Shown here: in pieces, positions 46,646 through 57,871 of the stretch | Numbering within the stretch: position 1 is the first letter of the stretch | Layout: each line of letters starts with the position of its first letter | Assembly (NCBI RefSeq): GCF_021462225.1 | Contig: NC_061794.1 | Location: forward strand, 48,018,914-48,082,913 | DNA length: 64,000 nt | Source: Girardinichthys multiradiatus | Lineage: Eukaryota; Chordata; Actinopteri; Cyprinodontiformes; Goodeidae | Reading direction: 5' to 3' | Notes under the pieces: model-generated | The model's input: the letters and a program-made list of their open reading frames with translations, nothing else | Told to the model about the DNA's origin: nothing | The model's database searches: none | Translations under genes and position numbers: made by a program

Positions 46646-49600
46646 CTACTTTTTTTTTTCCTTGTGGAAAACATTTCCATCATACTGCTTCTTCCAGCTC
46701 AGTTTTCTTATCTTCATGTCTTCATTCAGCCCCTGCTCCTTTAGCTTCTGCTGCAACTGAGACACAATAAGCCAAAATTACTTAGCTTGTCCTGGTATAA
46801 TGTTCACTTACCATGGATGTTTGCAAACTGAGAAGCTGATAAAGTGAAAGCAGTCATAATTTCACCTTGTTCAGTAAGTCCTCCAGCACATTGGGGTCAT
46901 TCAGGTCCAAAGAGGACAGTTTCACCAGCTTCAGTCTCACCTCTTGTTTTAAAACTGGCACGTCTACAAAAACCAACAGCCATCATCAGCAGTTAGAAAG
47001 ATCTCTGAAGAACATCTGTGCCCATCTTCATTCACAGATAAACTCCACCATGTAATAATTATAATTAAATTCCTTCAGAAACTGGAGCAACATTATTTAC
47101 ACATTGAACCTAGAGGTTGGAGCAGGGCTTACCCCGGTAGCAAATGAATCCAATCCTTTGAGCACAGCCCCAGTCCTCCCACATCCCATAATGTGCAAAG
47201 ACTGCTGCTGCACAGCAGTCCATTGCTCCATTGGGTTCTTCTGTCTTCCAGTATGTAAACCATCTTCTGGTTCCATCCGACCACTTCCATGAGTCTCTGA
47301 AAAGACCGATCCAAAGGGATTCTGCTGGATTCAGCCTGTGAATGTCTTGGTTCTCTGCCAGGTTTCTCACACTAACCAGGTCAGTGTGATGTTCTCTGCA
47401 GTAGTTCCGAGCGGTAAACCAGTTCATCATGGTGCTGATGTAGGTGAAACTCACATTTGTCCCTGAACATAGATAAAAGGGATAGTTCAGGAAGTAAAAC
47501 GAGGTTTTGTTTGTTGCTTATAAGCAGTCAGTATCTTAACTGCAGTAGACAACTCGCTTGGAAACTTCTCTTAAAGTCTAGATTTGTTGTTCTTCACTGG
47601 TCTAAAACTAACTCCTATCACAAAAACATTTGACTAGTTTTTGGAAATGTCATTTTAAATTATTGTCACATCTGCAGAGGGAGGTAATTTACACAGGAAA
47701 TGGAGGTTGGCGGTGGTGCACCACCATTAATCTTCCTGTGTGAAACAAGTACTGAGAACACTGAAGACTTTCTGGTTAATAACTACCTAATTAAAGTAAC
47801 CCAGTGTAAAAATCAGCCAAACGGCATCACTAGAGAAACTGTCATCTCTGACAGTTTCTCTAGTCCAGGGGTCTGCAGTCCCAGGCTCCGGGTTCACATG
47901 TGGTTCTTACAAAACCAAGTAAAACATTTTTTATTTATACAGTAAAGGTAATAAGAACGGGCGGTTTTAGCAGTTCTTCTGTATGCAATCTCTGCCTAAA
48001 ATATCTACAAAAGATATCTACAACAATGGTACAAGATTTTTAAAAGTAATTTGATGTTTATTAGCTTCAAAATACGTGCTTTATATTTTTAAGTGGGCTA
48101 TCCATTTTTCATTCCTTTGGCTCATTCAGCTGGCCTCATTCTACAAGATAACGAGTTTTCCTCTGTTTGTAAAAGTTAGATTAGTTTTGTTTAAAAATCT
48201 GAAAATTGAAATAAATCTGAATAAAGAATAATATTTAATTTCCTTAGTTTTCAAAATAAAACATTACATTCAGTACATATTTATGAAATATATCTTTTAG
48301 GGGCAAGAGTGGTTGTTTGAATTGAAATGTTTGCTGAACCCTGCTAACCTGTCTCTAACAAGCCATTAGCTCTAGCCTCAAGGACCAGCTAGTCATGACA
48401 ACAACAGTTACTTAATGCTGCTCAGATATTAATCACATTCTCCTGTTGTTTGCTTTCATGGTTGCAATTTTTCTTTTTTGTTTGATTCTCACTGTGTTTT
48501 TGTGTTCTAACTGTGAAATGCTTTGGTCACCTTAGCTGGTTAACTTAGCGCTACATGAATCAATAAATGAAATGAAATGAAAACCTAACCTGTTCGTTTA
48601 GAAAAATTTAGGTTATTATCTGTGGCATATTATAACATGCAGTATTTTAAAATAAATGACTAAATAAACTTGTAGAAGAAGAACTGTCATGTTGAGGTTA
48701 GCAGAGGCAGAGATTCCAGCATGAGTCACAAACCCTTCATTTTCTGGTTCTGTTTTAAATCAGATTCTCACCGTTGACATCAGAGCAGACTGACTTTAAG
48801 GTCAAAGAACACGGCACGTCGTCCCAGACTCCATCACCATTTATTGATGCGCAGGCTTCTCTCCCATTACTGTTGTCTGGAGCTCCCATTGCCCAGTTCC
48901 TGTACAACTCCTCACCATGTTGGTAGAAGCTAGAGTTTGACATTGACCACCTCCAGGTGTTTAGATCCTCGTGGAGTCCAATCCAGGCGGGCTGAAATCA
49001 AGGATTTTTTTATCATTACTTCAGGTTAGTGACTCTGATCTTATCTCCTAGTAACTTATTACAATGCCTGTAAACTTTGTTGTAATTTCTAGAGGTGACC
49101 AGATGAGGACATTTTGTCCACCGAGCTTTTAAAAGTCCTGTAAGAGTAATTCTAGTCTGATAAATCATTGAAATGAATGCCAAGTGTTAGCTTGATCACC
49201 TGTGTTGCTGCACCTTTTGTGCTTCAGGTTAGCAGATTATCTTGTTTCTCCATTAAGGGTTCTCCTGGTGCTCATCTGGCACAGTGAGAATGTAATAAAA
49301 TCTCCATTGTAATGATGAGAACTAAAAGAACATATTAGAGGAAGATGAAATCAGATCTAAATTTAGTTGTGTGGAAAGATGGCAAAAGTTGGAGAACTAG
49401 CCTATCAGAATTAATCCTCATGAGCATTAGGAAGTGACTGAATGTGTGAATCCAGCATGAGGTGTGGGTCTCATGTACCTGGTGAAGAAAAGAGCAGGGA
49501 TGTGGGAACATTCTTAAATCAGGCAATGGACAGCATTGTGTCTGGTCTTGCAGTCTTAAGTGACTTCCCTGTCAACTAGTAGCTGGTGTTTGGCTTTTCT

Positions 49601-52600
49601 GACCTTACTGCTAATTCTATTCTGCACCTCACTCATCTTCACTCATGCATCTCATTCGGGGCATGACGTGGTAGTGGGAATCTAGCCATTGACAGCATAC
49701 AGTGGAGACAAGCCCCACCAGCACACTGTAGAATGGGCAGACAGGGGCCAAAACGCAGGGAACAGCACAGGCTGGCCCTCAGTGTCCCCAAAGCCCATTA
49801 TATTCACTCAACAACACCCAAAAAAGTGATTGTGCCACCAATCAGCACCCAACATGCCACCCTGTCCCTTCCTTGTCCAAAACACACTTTCAGTGCACCC
49901 CTGAACAGCCCCCAGCAATTCACAAACCTGGACCATGTAGGGCCTGGCCCCTGAAATTCACTAAAGCCCCAAACATCCCTAAGCCAAACGCAGATCACAT
50001 CCATCCAAGTCACACTTTCAAAACATTAGGCCACAAGGCACCCAGGGCAGCAACCACATCAGCTTGAGTGCACCCATCACAAGTCACTCTTCCTGCCAGG
50101 GGAGAAGGAGCTAAGGCCCTCCCAACGACATACAGGTCCTTCTCAAAAAATTAGCATATTGTGATAAAGTTCATTATTTTCCATAATGTCATGATGAAAA
50201 TTTAACATTCATATATTTTAGATTCATTGCACACTAACTGAAATATTTCAGGTCTTTTATTGTCTTAATATGGATGATTTTGGCATACAGCTCATGAAAA
50301 CCCAAAATTCCTATCTCACAAAATTAGCATATCATTAAAAGGGTCTCTAAACGAGCTATGAACCTAATCATCTGAATCAACGAGTTAACTCTAAACACCT
50401 GCAAAAGATTCCTGAGGCCTTTAAAACTCCCAGCCTGGTTCATCACTCAAAACCCCAATCATGGGTAAGACTGCCGACCTGACTGCTGTCCAGAAGGCCA
50501 CTATTGACACCCTCAAGCAAGAGGGTAAGACACAGAAAGACATTTCTGAACCAATAGGCTGTTCCCAGAGTGCTGTATCAAGGCACCTCAGTGGGAAGTC
50601 TGTGGGAAGGAAAAAGTGTGGCAGAAAACGCTGCACAACGAGAAGTGGTGACCGGACCCTGAGGAAGATTGTGGAGAAGGGCCGATTCCAGACCTTGGGG
50701 GACCTGCGGAAGCAGTGGACTGAGTCTGGAGTAGAAACATCCAGAGCCACCGTGCACAGACGTGTGCAGGAAATGGGCTACAGGTGCCGCATTCCCCAGG
50801 TCAAGCCACTTTTGAACCAGAAACAGCGGCAGAAGCGCCTGACCTGGGCTACAGAGAAGCAGCACTGGACTGTTGCTCAGTGGTCCAAAGTACTTTTTTC
50901 GGATGAAAGCAAATTCTGCATGTCATTCGGAAATCAAGGTGCCAGAGTCTGGAGGAAGACTGGGGAGAAGGAAATGCCAAAATGCCAGAAGTCCAGTGTC
51001 AAGTACCCACAGTCAGTGATGGCCTGGGGTGCCGTGTCAGCTGCTGGTGTTGGTCCACTGTGTTTTATCAAGGGCAGGGTCAATGCAGCTAGCTATCAGG
51101 AGATTTTGGAGCACTTCATGCTTCCATCTGCTGAAAAGCTTTATGGAGATGAAGATTTCATTTTTCAGCACGACCTGGCACCTGCTCACAGTGCCAAAAC
51201 CACTGGTAAATGGTTTACTGACCATGGTATCACTGTGCTCAATTGGCCTGCCAACTCTCCTGACCTGAACCCCATAGAGAATCTGTGGGATATTGTGAAG
51301 AGAACGTTGAGAGACTCAAGACCCAACACTCTGGATGAGCTAAAGGCCGCTATCGAAGCATCCTGGGCCTCCATAAGACCTCAGCAGTGCCACAGGCTGA
51401 TTGCCTCCATGCCACGCCGCATTGAAGCAGTCATTTCTGCAAAAGGATTCCCGACCAAGTATTGAGTGCATAACTGTACATGATTATTTGAAGGTTGACG
51501 TTTTTTGTATTAAAAACACTTTTCTTTTATTGGTCGGATAAAATATGCTAATTTTGTGAGATAGGAATTTTGGGTTTTCATGAGCTGTATGCCACAATCA
51601 TCCGTATTAAGACAATAAAAGACCTGAAATATTTCAGTTAGTGTGCAATGAATCTAAAATATATGAATATTAAATTTTCATCATGACATTATGGAAAATA
51701 ATGAACTTTATCACAATATGCTAATTCTTTGAGAAGGACCTGTAGACCCTCCACCAGACAAGCTACCATTCACACCACCTCCAATGCCTGATCACATTTC
51801 AGTGTGCGATCAAAAGGGGGGGTCAATGTGTCTTGGGTGGTGCTGTGGGCAGTGTATGACCATCAAAACAGAAGGTCATTCCAGCCATGTAGGAGGCAAC
51901 AGCAATGCAGCCACCCTCACCCCACCTAGTGACCACCCATCTCCCCAAGGGAGTAGAACAACAGGTATGGATAACTATGTTTAGTCAGGGAAAGAACATT
52001 ACCAATACATTTATAAAAGGTTTGTCAATAATTATAATTGCGAGGTTATTTTTCCTTTATGGTAACAAAGTATAAAGTTAGATTGTTTGAAAGTATGTTT
52101 AAATTAATGCTTTATATATACAGGGGTTGGACAATGAAACTGAAACACCTGTCATTTTAGTGTGGGAGGTTTCATGGCTAAATTGGACCAGCCTGGTAGC
52201 CAGTCTTCATTGATTGCACATTGCACCAATAAGAGCAGAGTGTGAAGGTTCAATTAGCAGGGTAAGAGCACAGTTTTGCTCAAAATATTGAAATGCACAC
52301 AACATTATGGGTGACATACCAGATTTGATTTCAAAAGAGGACAAATTGTTGGTACACGTCTTGCTGGCGCATCTGTGACCAAGACAGCAAGTCTTTGTGA
52401 TGTATCAAGAGCCACGGTATCCAGGGTAATGTCAGCATACCACCAAGAAGGACGAACCACATCCAACAGGATTAACTGTGGACGCAAGAGGAAGCTGTCT
52501 GAAAGGGATGTTCGGGTGCTAACCCGGATTGTATCCAAAAAACATAAAACCACGGCTGCCCAAATCACGGCAGAATTAAATGTGCACCTCAACCTCCCTT

Positions 52601-53416
52601 GTCTCCACCAGTACTGTCCGTCAGGAGCTCCACAGGGTCAATATACACGGCCGGGCTGCTATAACCAAACCTTTGGTCACTCATGCTAATGCCAAACATC
52701 GGTTTCAATGGTGCAATGAGCACAAATCTTGGGCTGTGGACAATGTGAAACATGTATTGTTCTCTGATGAGTCCACCTTTACTGTTTTCCCCACATCCAG
52801 GAGAGTTACGTTGTGGAGAAGCCCCAAAGAAGCGTACCACCCAGACTGTTGCATGCCCAGAGTGAAGCATGGGGGTGGATCAGTGATGGTTTGGGCTGCC
52901 ATATCATGGCATTCCTTTGGCCCAATACTTGTGCTAGATGGGCGCGTCACTGCCAAGGACTACCGAACCATTCTTGAGGACCATGTGCATCCAATGGTTC
53001 AAACATTGTATCCTGAAGGCGGTGCCGTGTATCAGGATGACAATGCACCAATACACACAGCAAGACTGGTGAAAGATTGGTTTGATGAACATGAAAGGGA
53101 AGTTGAACATCTCCCATGGCCTGCACAGTCACTAGATCTAAATATTATTGAGCCACTTTGGGGTGTTTTGGAGGAGCGAGTCAGGAAACGTTTTCCTCCA
53201 CCAGTATCACGTAGTGACCTGGCCACTATCCTGCAAGAAGAATGGCTTAAAATCCCTCTGACCACTGTGCAGGACTTGTATATGTCATTCCCAAGATGAA
53301 TTGACGCTGTATTGGCCACAAAAGGAGGCCCTACACCATACTAATAAATTATTGTGGTCTAAAACCAGGTGTTTCACTTTCATTGTCCAACCGCTGTATA
53401 TTTATGTGTGTGTGTG

Positions 53417-53454
<38 letters not shown>

Positions 53455-53923
53455 TGAACCTAAAAACATCTCATTCTGCTTGTTGTAGATAAATGTTAAA
53501 ATCAACAGTAAAGTGTGGCTTACAGAGCTGCCTGTTGAGTAGACCAATCGGGTGAGATTTGCCATGCCTCTCAGAATATTCACATCCTCCATGTTCCCAA
53601 TGGTCACCAGGTCTGTGTATCTTTCCCTGCAGTAACTCTGAGCTTCATGCCAGGTCTTCTGCTCATAAATAAAGTGGTACTTACGAGTGGAAAGCGAGGA
53701 GATGGCACACAGAGCTGCAGGGACACAAACAAGAATATAAATCAAGATTTTAACTTCTATCTGCCTCAGTAGAAGCAAATACCTAAAACATGAATATGAA
53801 AGGACTTCATAATGACAGGGTTCTTTCTGTAGAACAGACACCTGAGTAACAGCAATATAAATGCATATTTATTTTCAGAGACTTGCCTGATGCAGCAGCG
53901 ACAAACAGAAGATGTTTCACCAT
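46646..53923 (-). CDS. Secreted C-type lectin with two CTLDs
   Basis: Extracellular sugar-binding protein of a fish-expanded C-type lectin family. Coding exons (minus): 53887-53923, 53524-53714, 48772-48991, 47133-47462, 46866-46963, 46646-46756; phases agree, product 328 aa. Signal peptide [25 protein letters not shown]1 (exons 2-3) runs from [17 protein letters not shown] to CSLTLKSVC; its sugar motif reads APD instead of QPD or EPN, so calcium-dependent binding is doubtful. CTLD2 (exon 4) keeps WIGLF and an EPN motif (mannose type), with WED in place of WND. The last two exons encode the helical tail [21 protein letters not shown]...[20 protein letters not shown] and end in Lys-rich residues, as in other fish members. 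No transmembrane segment is seen. Exon 1 uses a GC donor. Specific gene name uncertain. Confidence 0.87.
47829..47864. repeat. Perfect 16-bp inverted repeat with 4-nt loop
   Basis: ACTAGAGAAACTGTCA (47829-47844) is followed by loop TCTC and the exact reverse complement at 47849-47864. It lies in the lectin intron between exons 3 and 4. Confidence 0.92.
48992..50130. other. Lectin intron 2, left part
   Basis: Non-coding. 49550-50130 is C-rich and repeat-like, continues beyond the Tc1 insertion (51745-51965), and is probably an older unknown repeat into which the Tc1 inserted. Confidence 0.45.
50133..51742 (+). mobile_element. Complete Tc1 transposon (DD34E), 1610 bp
   Basis: Flanked by TA (50131-50132 and 51743-51744). 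The inverted repeats are about 205 bp, starting CAGGTCCTTCTCAAA, and I count about four mismatches between them. The transposase frame is complete. Everything needed for movement appears present, so this is the best candidate for a recently active element in the window. The same family is known from many fish and, to my recollection, from lampreys that parasitise them. Confidence 0.96.
50461..51465 (+). CDS. Tc1 transposase, open 334-aa frame
   Basis: N-terminal helix-turn-helix ([37 protein letters not shown]) and a GRKKCGRKR basic stretch that resembles a nuclear signal, then a DDE domain. Catalytic residues are Asp148 (FSDESKF), Asp238 ([10 protein letters not shown]) and Glu273 ([10 protein letters not shown]), exactly 34 residues between the last two, the classical Tc1 spacing. 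No stop or frameshift. The ATG at 50461 follows the inverted repeat by about 125 bp. It sits in the largest intron of the lectin gene, antisense to it. Confidence 0.95.
   Translation: MGKTADLTAVQKATIDTLKQEGKTQKDISEPIGCSQSAVSRHLSGKSVGRKKCGRKRCTTRSGDRTLRKIVEKGRFQTLGDLRKQWTESGVETSRATVHRRVQEMGYRCRIPQVKPLLNQKQRQKRLTWATEKQHWTVAQWSKVLFSDESKFCMSFGNQGARVWRKTGEKEMPKCQKSSVKYPQSVMAWGAVSAAGVGPLCFIKGRVNAASYQEILEHFMLPSAEKLYGDEDFIFQHDLAPAHSAKTTGKWFTDHGITVLNWPANSPDLNPIENLWDIVKRTLRDSRPNTLDELKAAIEASWASIRPQQCHRLIASMPRRIEAVISAKGFPTKY
52121..53396 (+). mobile_element. Tc1-group transposon with DD36E spacing, defective
   Basis: 1276 bp flanked by TA (52119-52120 and 53397-53398), with short inverted repeats CAGGGGTTGGACAATGAAAC / CAGCGGTTGGACAATGAAAG. 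It lies in the same lectin intron as the intact Tc1, 0.4 kb to its right. Confidence 0.93.
52307..53299 (+). pseudogene. Broken DD36E-type transposase
   Basis: Starts at ATG 52307, loses frame near 52330, and continues in another frame as [20 protein letters not shown] (helix-turn-helix). It shifts again near 52590 and then stays open to a premature TGA at 53297-53299, about 15 codons before the usual end. Catalytic motifs are [14 protein letters not shown] and LNIIEPLW. Counting from the Asp before Asn-Ala-Pro there are 36 residues to the Glu, the spacing described for the Incomer group. Cannot make a full protein. Confidence 0.88.
53406..53452. repeat. (TG)n microsatellite
   Basis: TG dinucleotide run with one CA interruption, just right of the DD36E element in the lectin intron. 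Confidence 0.97.
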
Positions 53924-55135
53924 GTTTGCAGACTTGTTGGCTGGTCTGATACTGGAGATGATGGGCTGCTGGAATAAGTGTTGTCTGTTAGGGGGTGTTT
54001 GATTACGCATATTATTTGCATTGGATATGAACGCGTACATCCTGATTGATCGGCAAGTCAAAACAATTCAAACCAGTTTTATTTACATAGACAAGGTCAC
54101 AAGGAGATAGACTGGGTTCTGTTTCATTCTTTGAGATGTTCGTCATAGCGGATAAATGTTCTCACTTGTTTTCTGTGTAATTTAAACAAACATAAAGTAT
54201 TTCATAAAGTAATGATTATTATGATACAAAGTTCATTAGGACTTGTATTAGCTGTGGATGTAACTACATGTAATAGATGTGTATACATGTATTATAATAG
54301 ATGTGTTATTAAATTGTTTCCTGAATTTCTCACATTTCTCAGGACTTGACTTTCCTGGTATCAGCTGAATCATGTGAATGTTTTTATGTATACATTATTA
54401 CATATTTCTGTGAAAGCATAAAGTGTTTATTACTATTTAGTAGTTTAATGTAATCAACTTTCAAGCTGTTTGTATCGGGGTGCACTAAATCTCTAAACTA
54501 TTACAGCCACTGTTTTAATTAGGTTTAATAGCTGTTGCTGAAAACGACCTCGGGCTAAATTTACATCAGAAGTAGCCTATTGGTACCTAAAGGGAAATTA
54601 TTTATATTTATTTGAGTGAAAAAAAAAGGCAAATTTTAATTTAGTTGCAAAAACAAGCGGTCTGAACGTGCAGGACTGAAACTGCTGTTTCCACTCTTCA
54701 GAGACTTACTATTAGATTGTGTTGCTCTGGTACAGATTTGGACATGGTGATTTCCGACTGTCTCTGAACACAATCTTCGCTCTCTCATTTCGTCTTGGGA
54801 TCAATGCATGCCGCTCCCTAACATACAAGATGCGTAATGGTGCAATCTGGGCCAGGAGAAGAAGAGTTGTTACAGACTTCACTCTCCTGCACCGCTAGGA
54901 ATTGCGAAGTCAAATTGATTTATGAAACAATATTTGAATGATAACGAAAAAGCATTTTCCTCTTGGTTTTCTCTTTAGTTGTGTCACACAATGAGCAGTC
55001 TTGAAGAAGAAAATGAAAACGCAGTTTGAAAGATCTATTAGCAATTTCATTTATGAGTCAGAAAATGTAGCTATGACTTTAAAATGAAAAATCATTTTAT
55101 TAATACATTTTAATTTCATTAGCCTGGGTGAACTT
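53924..55135. other. 5' flank of the lectin gene, no gene recognised
   Basis: Upstream of the lectin start on the minus strand. No further exon, ORF or clear TATA box was identified; a non-coding 5' exon could lie here. Confidence 0.4.
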
Positions 55136-55448
55136 TCATCACCCAACCAACCGAGGTGGTTAAAAAGCTCCGCGGTGGCAGGGCTTTGGGGTTGGATGAG
55201 ATCCGCCCTGAGTACCTCAAGTCTCTGGATGTTGTAGGGCTGTCATGGTTGACACGCCTCTTCAACATTGCATGGCGGGTGTGTTCCAACTACAGGGGAT
55301 CACACTCCTCAGCCTCCCTGGTAAGGCCTACGCCAGGGTATTGGAGAGGAGAGTCCGGCCGATAGTCGAACCTCGGCTTGGTCCGCACTAAGTCGAACCT
55401 GTTCCCGATGCATGTTAGACTCCGGCAGGGCTGCCCTTTGTCACCGGT

Positions 55449-55825
55449 TGTTAGGGTCTGAAAACTTTTGTATTGTTTATCACTCATGTCTGGACAAAGT
55501 GCTTTTCCCTCCCACATGCCACAAAAAGGGAGATGGGGGAGAGGAGTGAGTTATGCTTTTATCAGCAACATCTGGGGCCGCTCTACCAAGTCCCCACTCT
55601 CCCTCTCTGTTTATAACCAAGACACATGAACCCTAACCTTTCTGACCCCACGCACACACAACCCCTGAATGTTTGTTGAACTTTGTGTGAACCAGCATGT
55701 ATAAATAAAGAGAGAGGAGCGCCAACACTTTGTAGGCTGCACTGCAAAGTGAGCTACCCTTGCTGCAAGTAAAACTGACTCTGTATCGTTCTTGCCTGAG
55801 TTGACTAATTAATATCTAACTAACA
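55449..55825 (+). mobile_element. Solo LTR of a retrovirus-like element, 377 bp
   Basis: TGTTAGGG...CTAACA with matching terminal hexamers, flanked by CCGGT (55444-55448) and CCAGT (55826-55830), a 5-bp duplication with one change. Joining the flanks restores the surrounding LINE reading. Internal TATAAATAAAG (about 55699) may serve as promoter or poly(A) signal. No internal genes remain, so the rest was lost by LTR-LTR recombination. The plus strand is chosen from the TATA/poly(A) motif. Confidence 0.85.
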
Positions 55826-55930
55826 CCAGTCCTGTTCATAACTTTTATGGACAGGATTTCTAGGCGCAGCCAAGGGCCGGAGGGGTTCTGGTTTGGGGAC
55901 CAGAGGATTTCGTCTCTTCTTTTTGCAGAC

Positions 55931-56031
55931 TCAATTCATTTCAATTCAGTTTATTTATATAGCGCCATTTCACAACACATGTTGTCTCAAGGAACTTCAC
56001 AAAAGTCAGGTACATACATTCCAATTAATCC
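55931..56031 (-). mobile_element. L2 3' tail inserted in the LINE
   Basis: TCAATTCATTTCAATTCAGTTTATTTATATAGCGCC... is the reverse complement of an L2-type end (GGCGCTATATAAATAAACTG). It interrupts the RT FADD box of the host LINE. Confidence 0.8.
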
Positions 56032-56770
56032 TGATGACGTGGTCCTGCTGGCCCCTTCTAGCCAAGACCTACAGCATGTGCTGGGGCGGTTCGCAGCCGA
56101 GTGTGAAGCGGCTGGGATGAAGATCAGCTCCTCCAAGTCCGAGGCCATGGTTCTCGACCGGAAAAGTGTGGCTTGTCCTCTATATGTTGGAGGGGAGTTC
56201 CTGCCTCAAGTGGAGGAGTTTAAGTATCCCGGGGTCTTGCTCACGAGTGGCGGAAGAATGGAGCGGGAGATCGACAGACGGATCGGTGCGGCTGCCGCAG
56301 TAATGGGGGCACTGTGCCGGTCCGTTGTGGTGAAGAGAGAACTGAGCCGAAAAGCGAAGCTCTCGATTTACCGGTCGGTCTACATTCCTACCCTCACCTA
56401 TGGCCATGAACTTTGGGTCATGACCGAAAGAACGAGATCCCGGATACAAGCGGCTGAAATGAGCTTCCTCCGTAGGGTGGCCGGGCACACCCTTAGAGAT
56501 AGGGTGAGGAGCCAGTTGAGGTGGCTTGGGCATCTATACCGGATGCCTCCTGGACGCCTTCCTCGGGAGGTGTTCCAGGCACTTCCCACCAGGAGGAGGC
56601 CCAGGACACGCTGGAAGGACTATATCTCTCGGCTGGCCTGGGAACGCCGTGGGGTCCCCCTGGAGGAGCTGGAGGAGGTGTCTGGAGAAAGGGACGTCTG
56701 GGCGTCTCTACTGAGTCTGCTGCCCCCGCGACCCGGACCAAGCGGAAGACGACGAGTATGAGTACGAGTA

Positions 56771-57649
56771 CGATTGGAACACATTTGCTTCCATAGTAGT
56801 TAATCTCATTAATCTTAACTCTGTAAGAATAATTTCTGTCATAAATCACAGTGGTGACATGCAGACGTACAAATGATTCTTCCTATGACTATATTCTCTG
56901 CTCATGGTTTCATTTGGACTATAAAGAGTTTATAACTCTTTTTCTGGATATAGTTGCTTTACGCTGTAGAATAGTCACTGGTTACTCAGATTTCTGAAGA
57001 TAACTGATTCAGTGAGACCTACCTGGTAAATTTGTCAGGGTAACCTGCTTTGCTACAAAATAAGGTTATATGGTGCAGAAGATATTTTGTGATAAAAGTA
57101 CAGAATGATATAGTCAAGATAAACACGTTGTGCTCAGTGTATAAAAAGAAAAATAAATACGGGAAATTAAGTTTCAAATTTGACTCTGAAAGTTCAGGTT
57201 AAAGGCTGGTCGTGAGTCAATAATCTAACTTTTTAATAATCTATGATCATTTTGTTGCTTATTTATTTGTTATATGCACTTAAAATGCATCCTTTTGAGT
57301 TAAATTTATTTTCCGGTGGTCATCTCCCTAGATCCTGCAGAACAGCTTGTTTTGTGGGTGCTAATTAATCTAGGCTGGAAACCTGGGTGCAGTGATGGAC
57401 TCAGACCTGAACCTTCAGAGGCACATAAAGGTCCAAGTCTTGTTTTAATGTACACTTTGAATCGTCTTGTTAATGAAATGTGCTATAAAGAAACTGGCCT
57501 TGCCTTACATAAAGGTGTCCTTCTTTGCCATCAGCCGATGTTGGCAGCTATGTTAAGGCTTCTGATATTCTGTTTCAAATGTATCAAATTGTTCTCATCT
57601 GTTTTATTTAGACAATCAGTTTTTAAATAAAAAATAACATCAAAGTGGG
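56771..57649. other. No gene recognised
   Basis: AT-rich sequence; a 104-codon ORF (57316-57630) overlaps a LINE-like phrase (GRKPGCSDGLRPEP-like) but is not otherwise supported. Confidence 0.35.
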
Positions 57650-57870
57650 AGGTAGTCAGTCAGTCAGTCATCATCCATCAGTCAGCTGCAGCTGATCCAG
57701 AACGCCACTGCCTGGTCCTCACTAGAACCTGGAAGGTAGAGAACATCAGCCCAGTTCTAAAGTCCTTTCACTGGTTCTCTGGACCTCAGACAATGAACTT
57801 TAAAATACTTCCTTCAGCTTTAGTTTTAGCTTGTCTTAAAGCCCGAAAACCTTATCTGTCAGGAGTGTGA
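57650..57870 (+). mobile_element. Diverged L2-like ORF2 fragment
   Basis: CTGCAGCTGATCCAGAACGCC followed by frames reading LQLIQNAT, then SPFTGSLD and TLKYFLQL corresponds to the LQLVQNAA...L.WLP...FK.L segment of fish L2 reverse transcriptase C-termini. Several frameshifts. Confidence 0.6.
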
Positions 57871-57871
57871 A

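Larger units (their letters stand above)
55136..56770 (+). mobile_element. RTE/Rex-like LINE fragment with two nested insertions
   Basis: Reverse-transcriptase parts in order: GLDEIRPEYLKSLDVVGLSW (55190 on), an internal deletion, YRG.SLPGKAYARVLERRVRP in shifted frames, QGCPLSP (to 55448), then after the solo LTR LFITFMDRISRRSQG, FAD (to 55930), and after the L2 tail DDVVLLAPSSQDL onward (56032) as an open frame to 56761. The FADD box is therefore physically split by the L2 tail. The 3' end is GCGGAAGACGACGAGTATGAG. The copy is dead. Confidence 0.9.
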
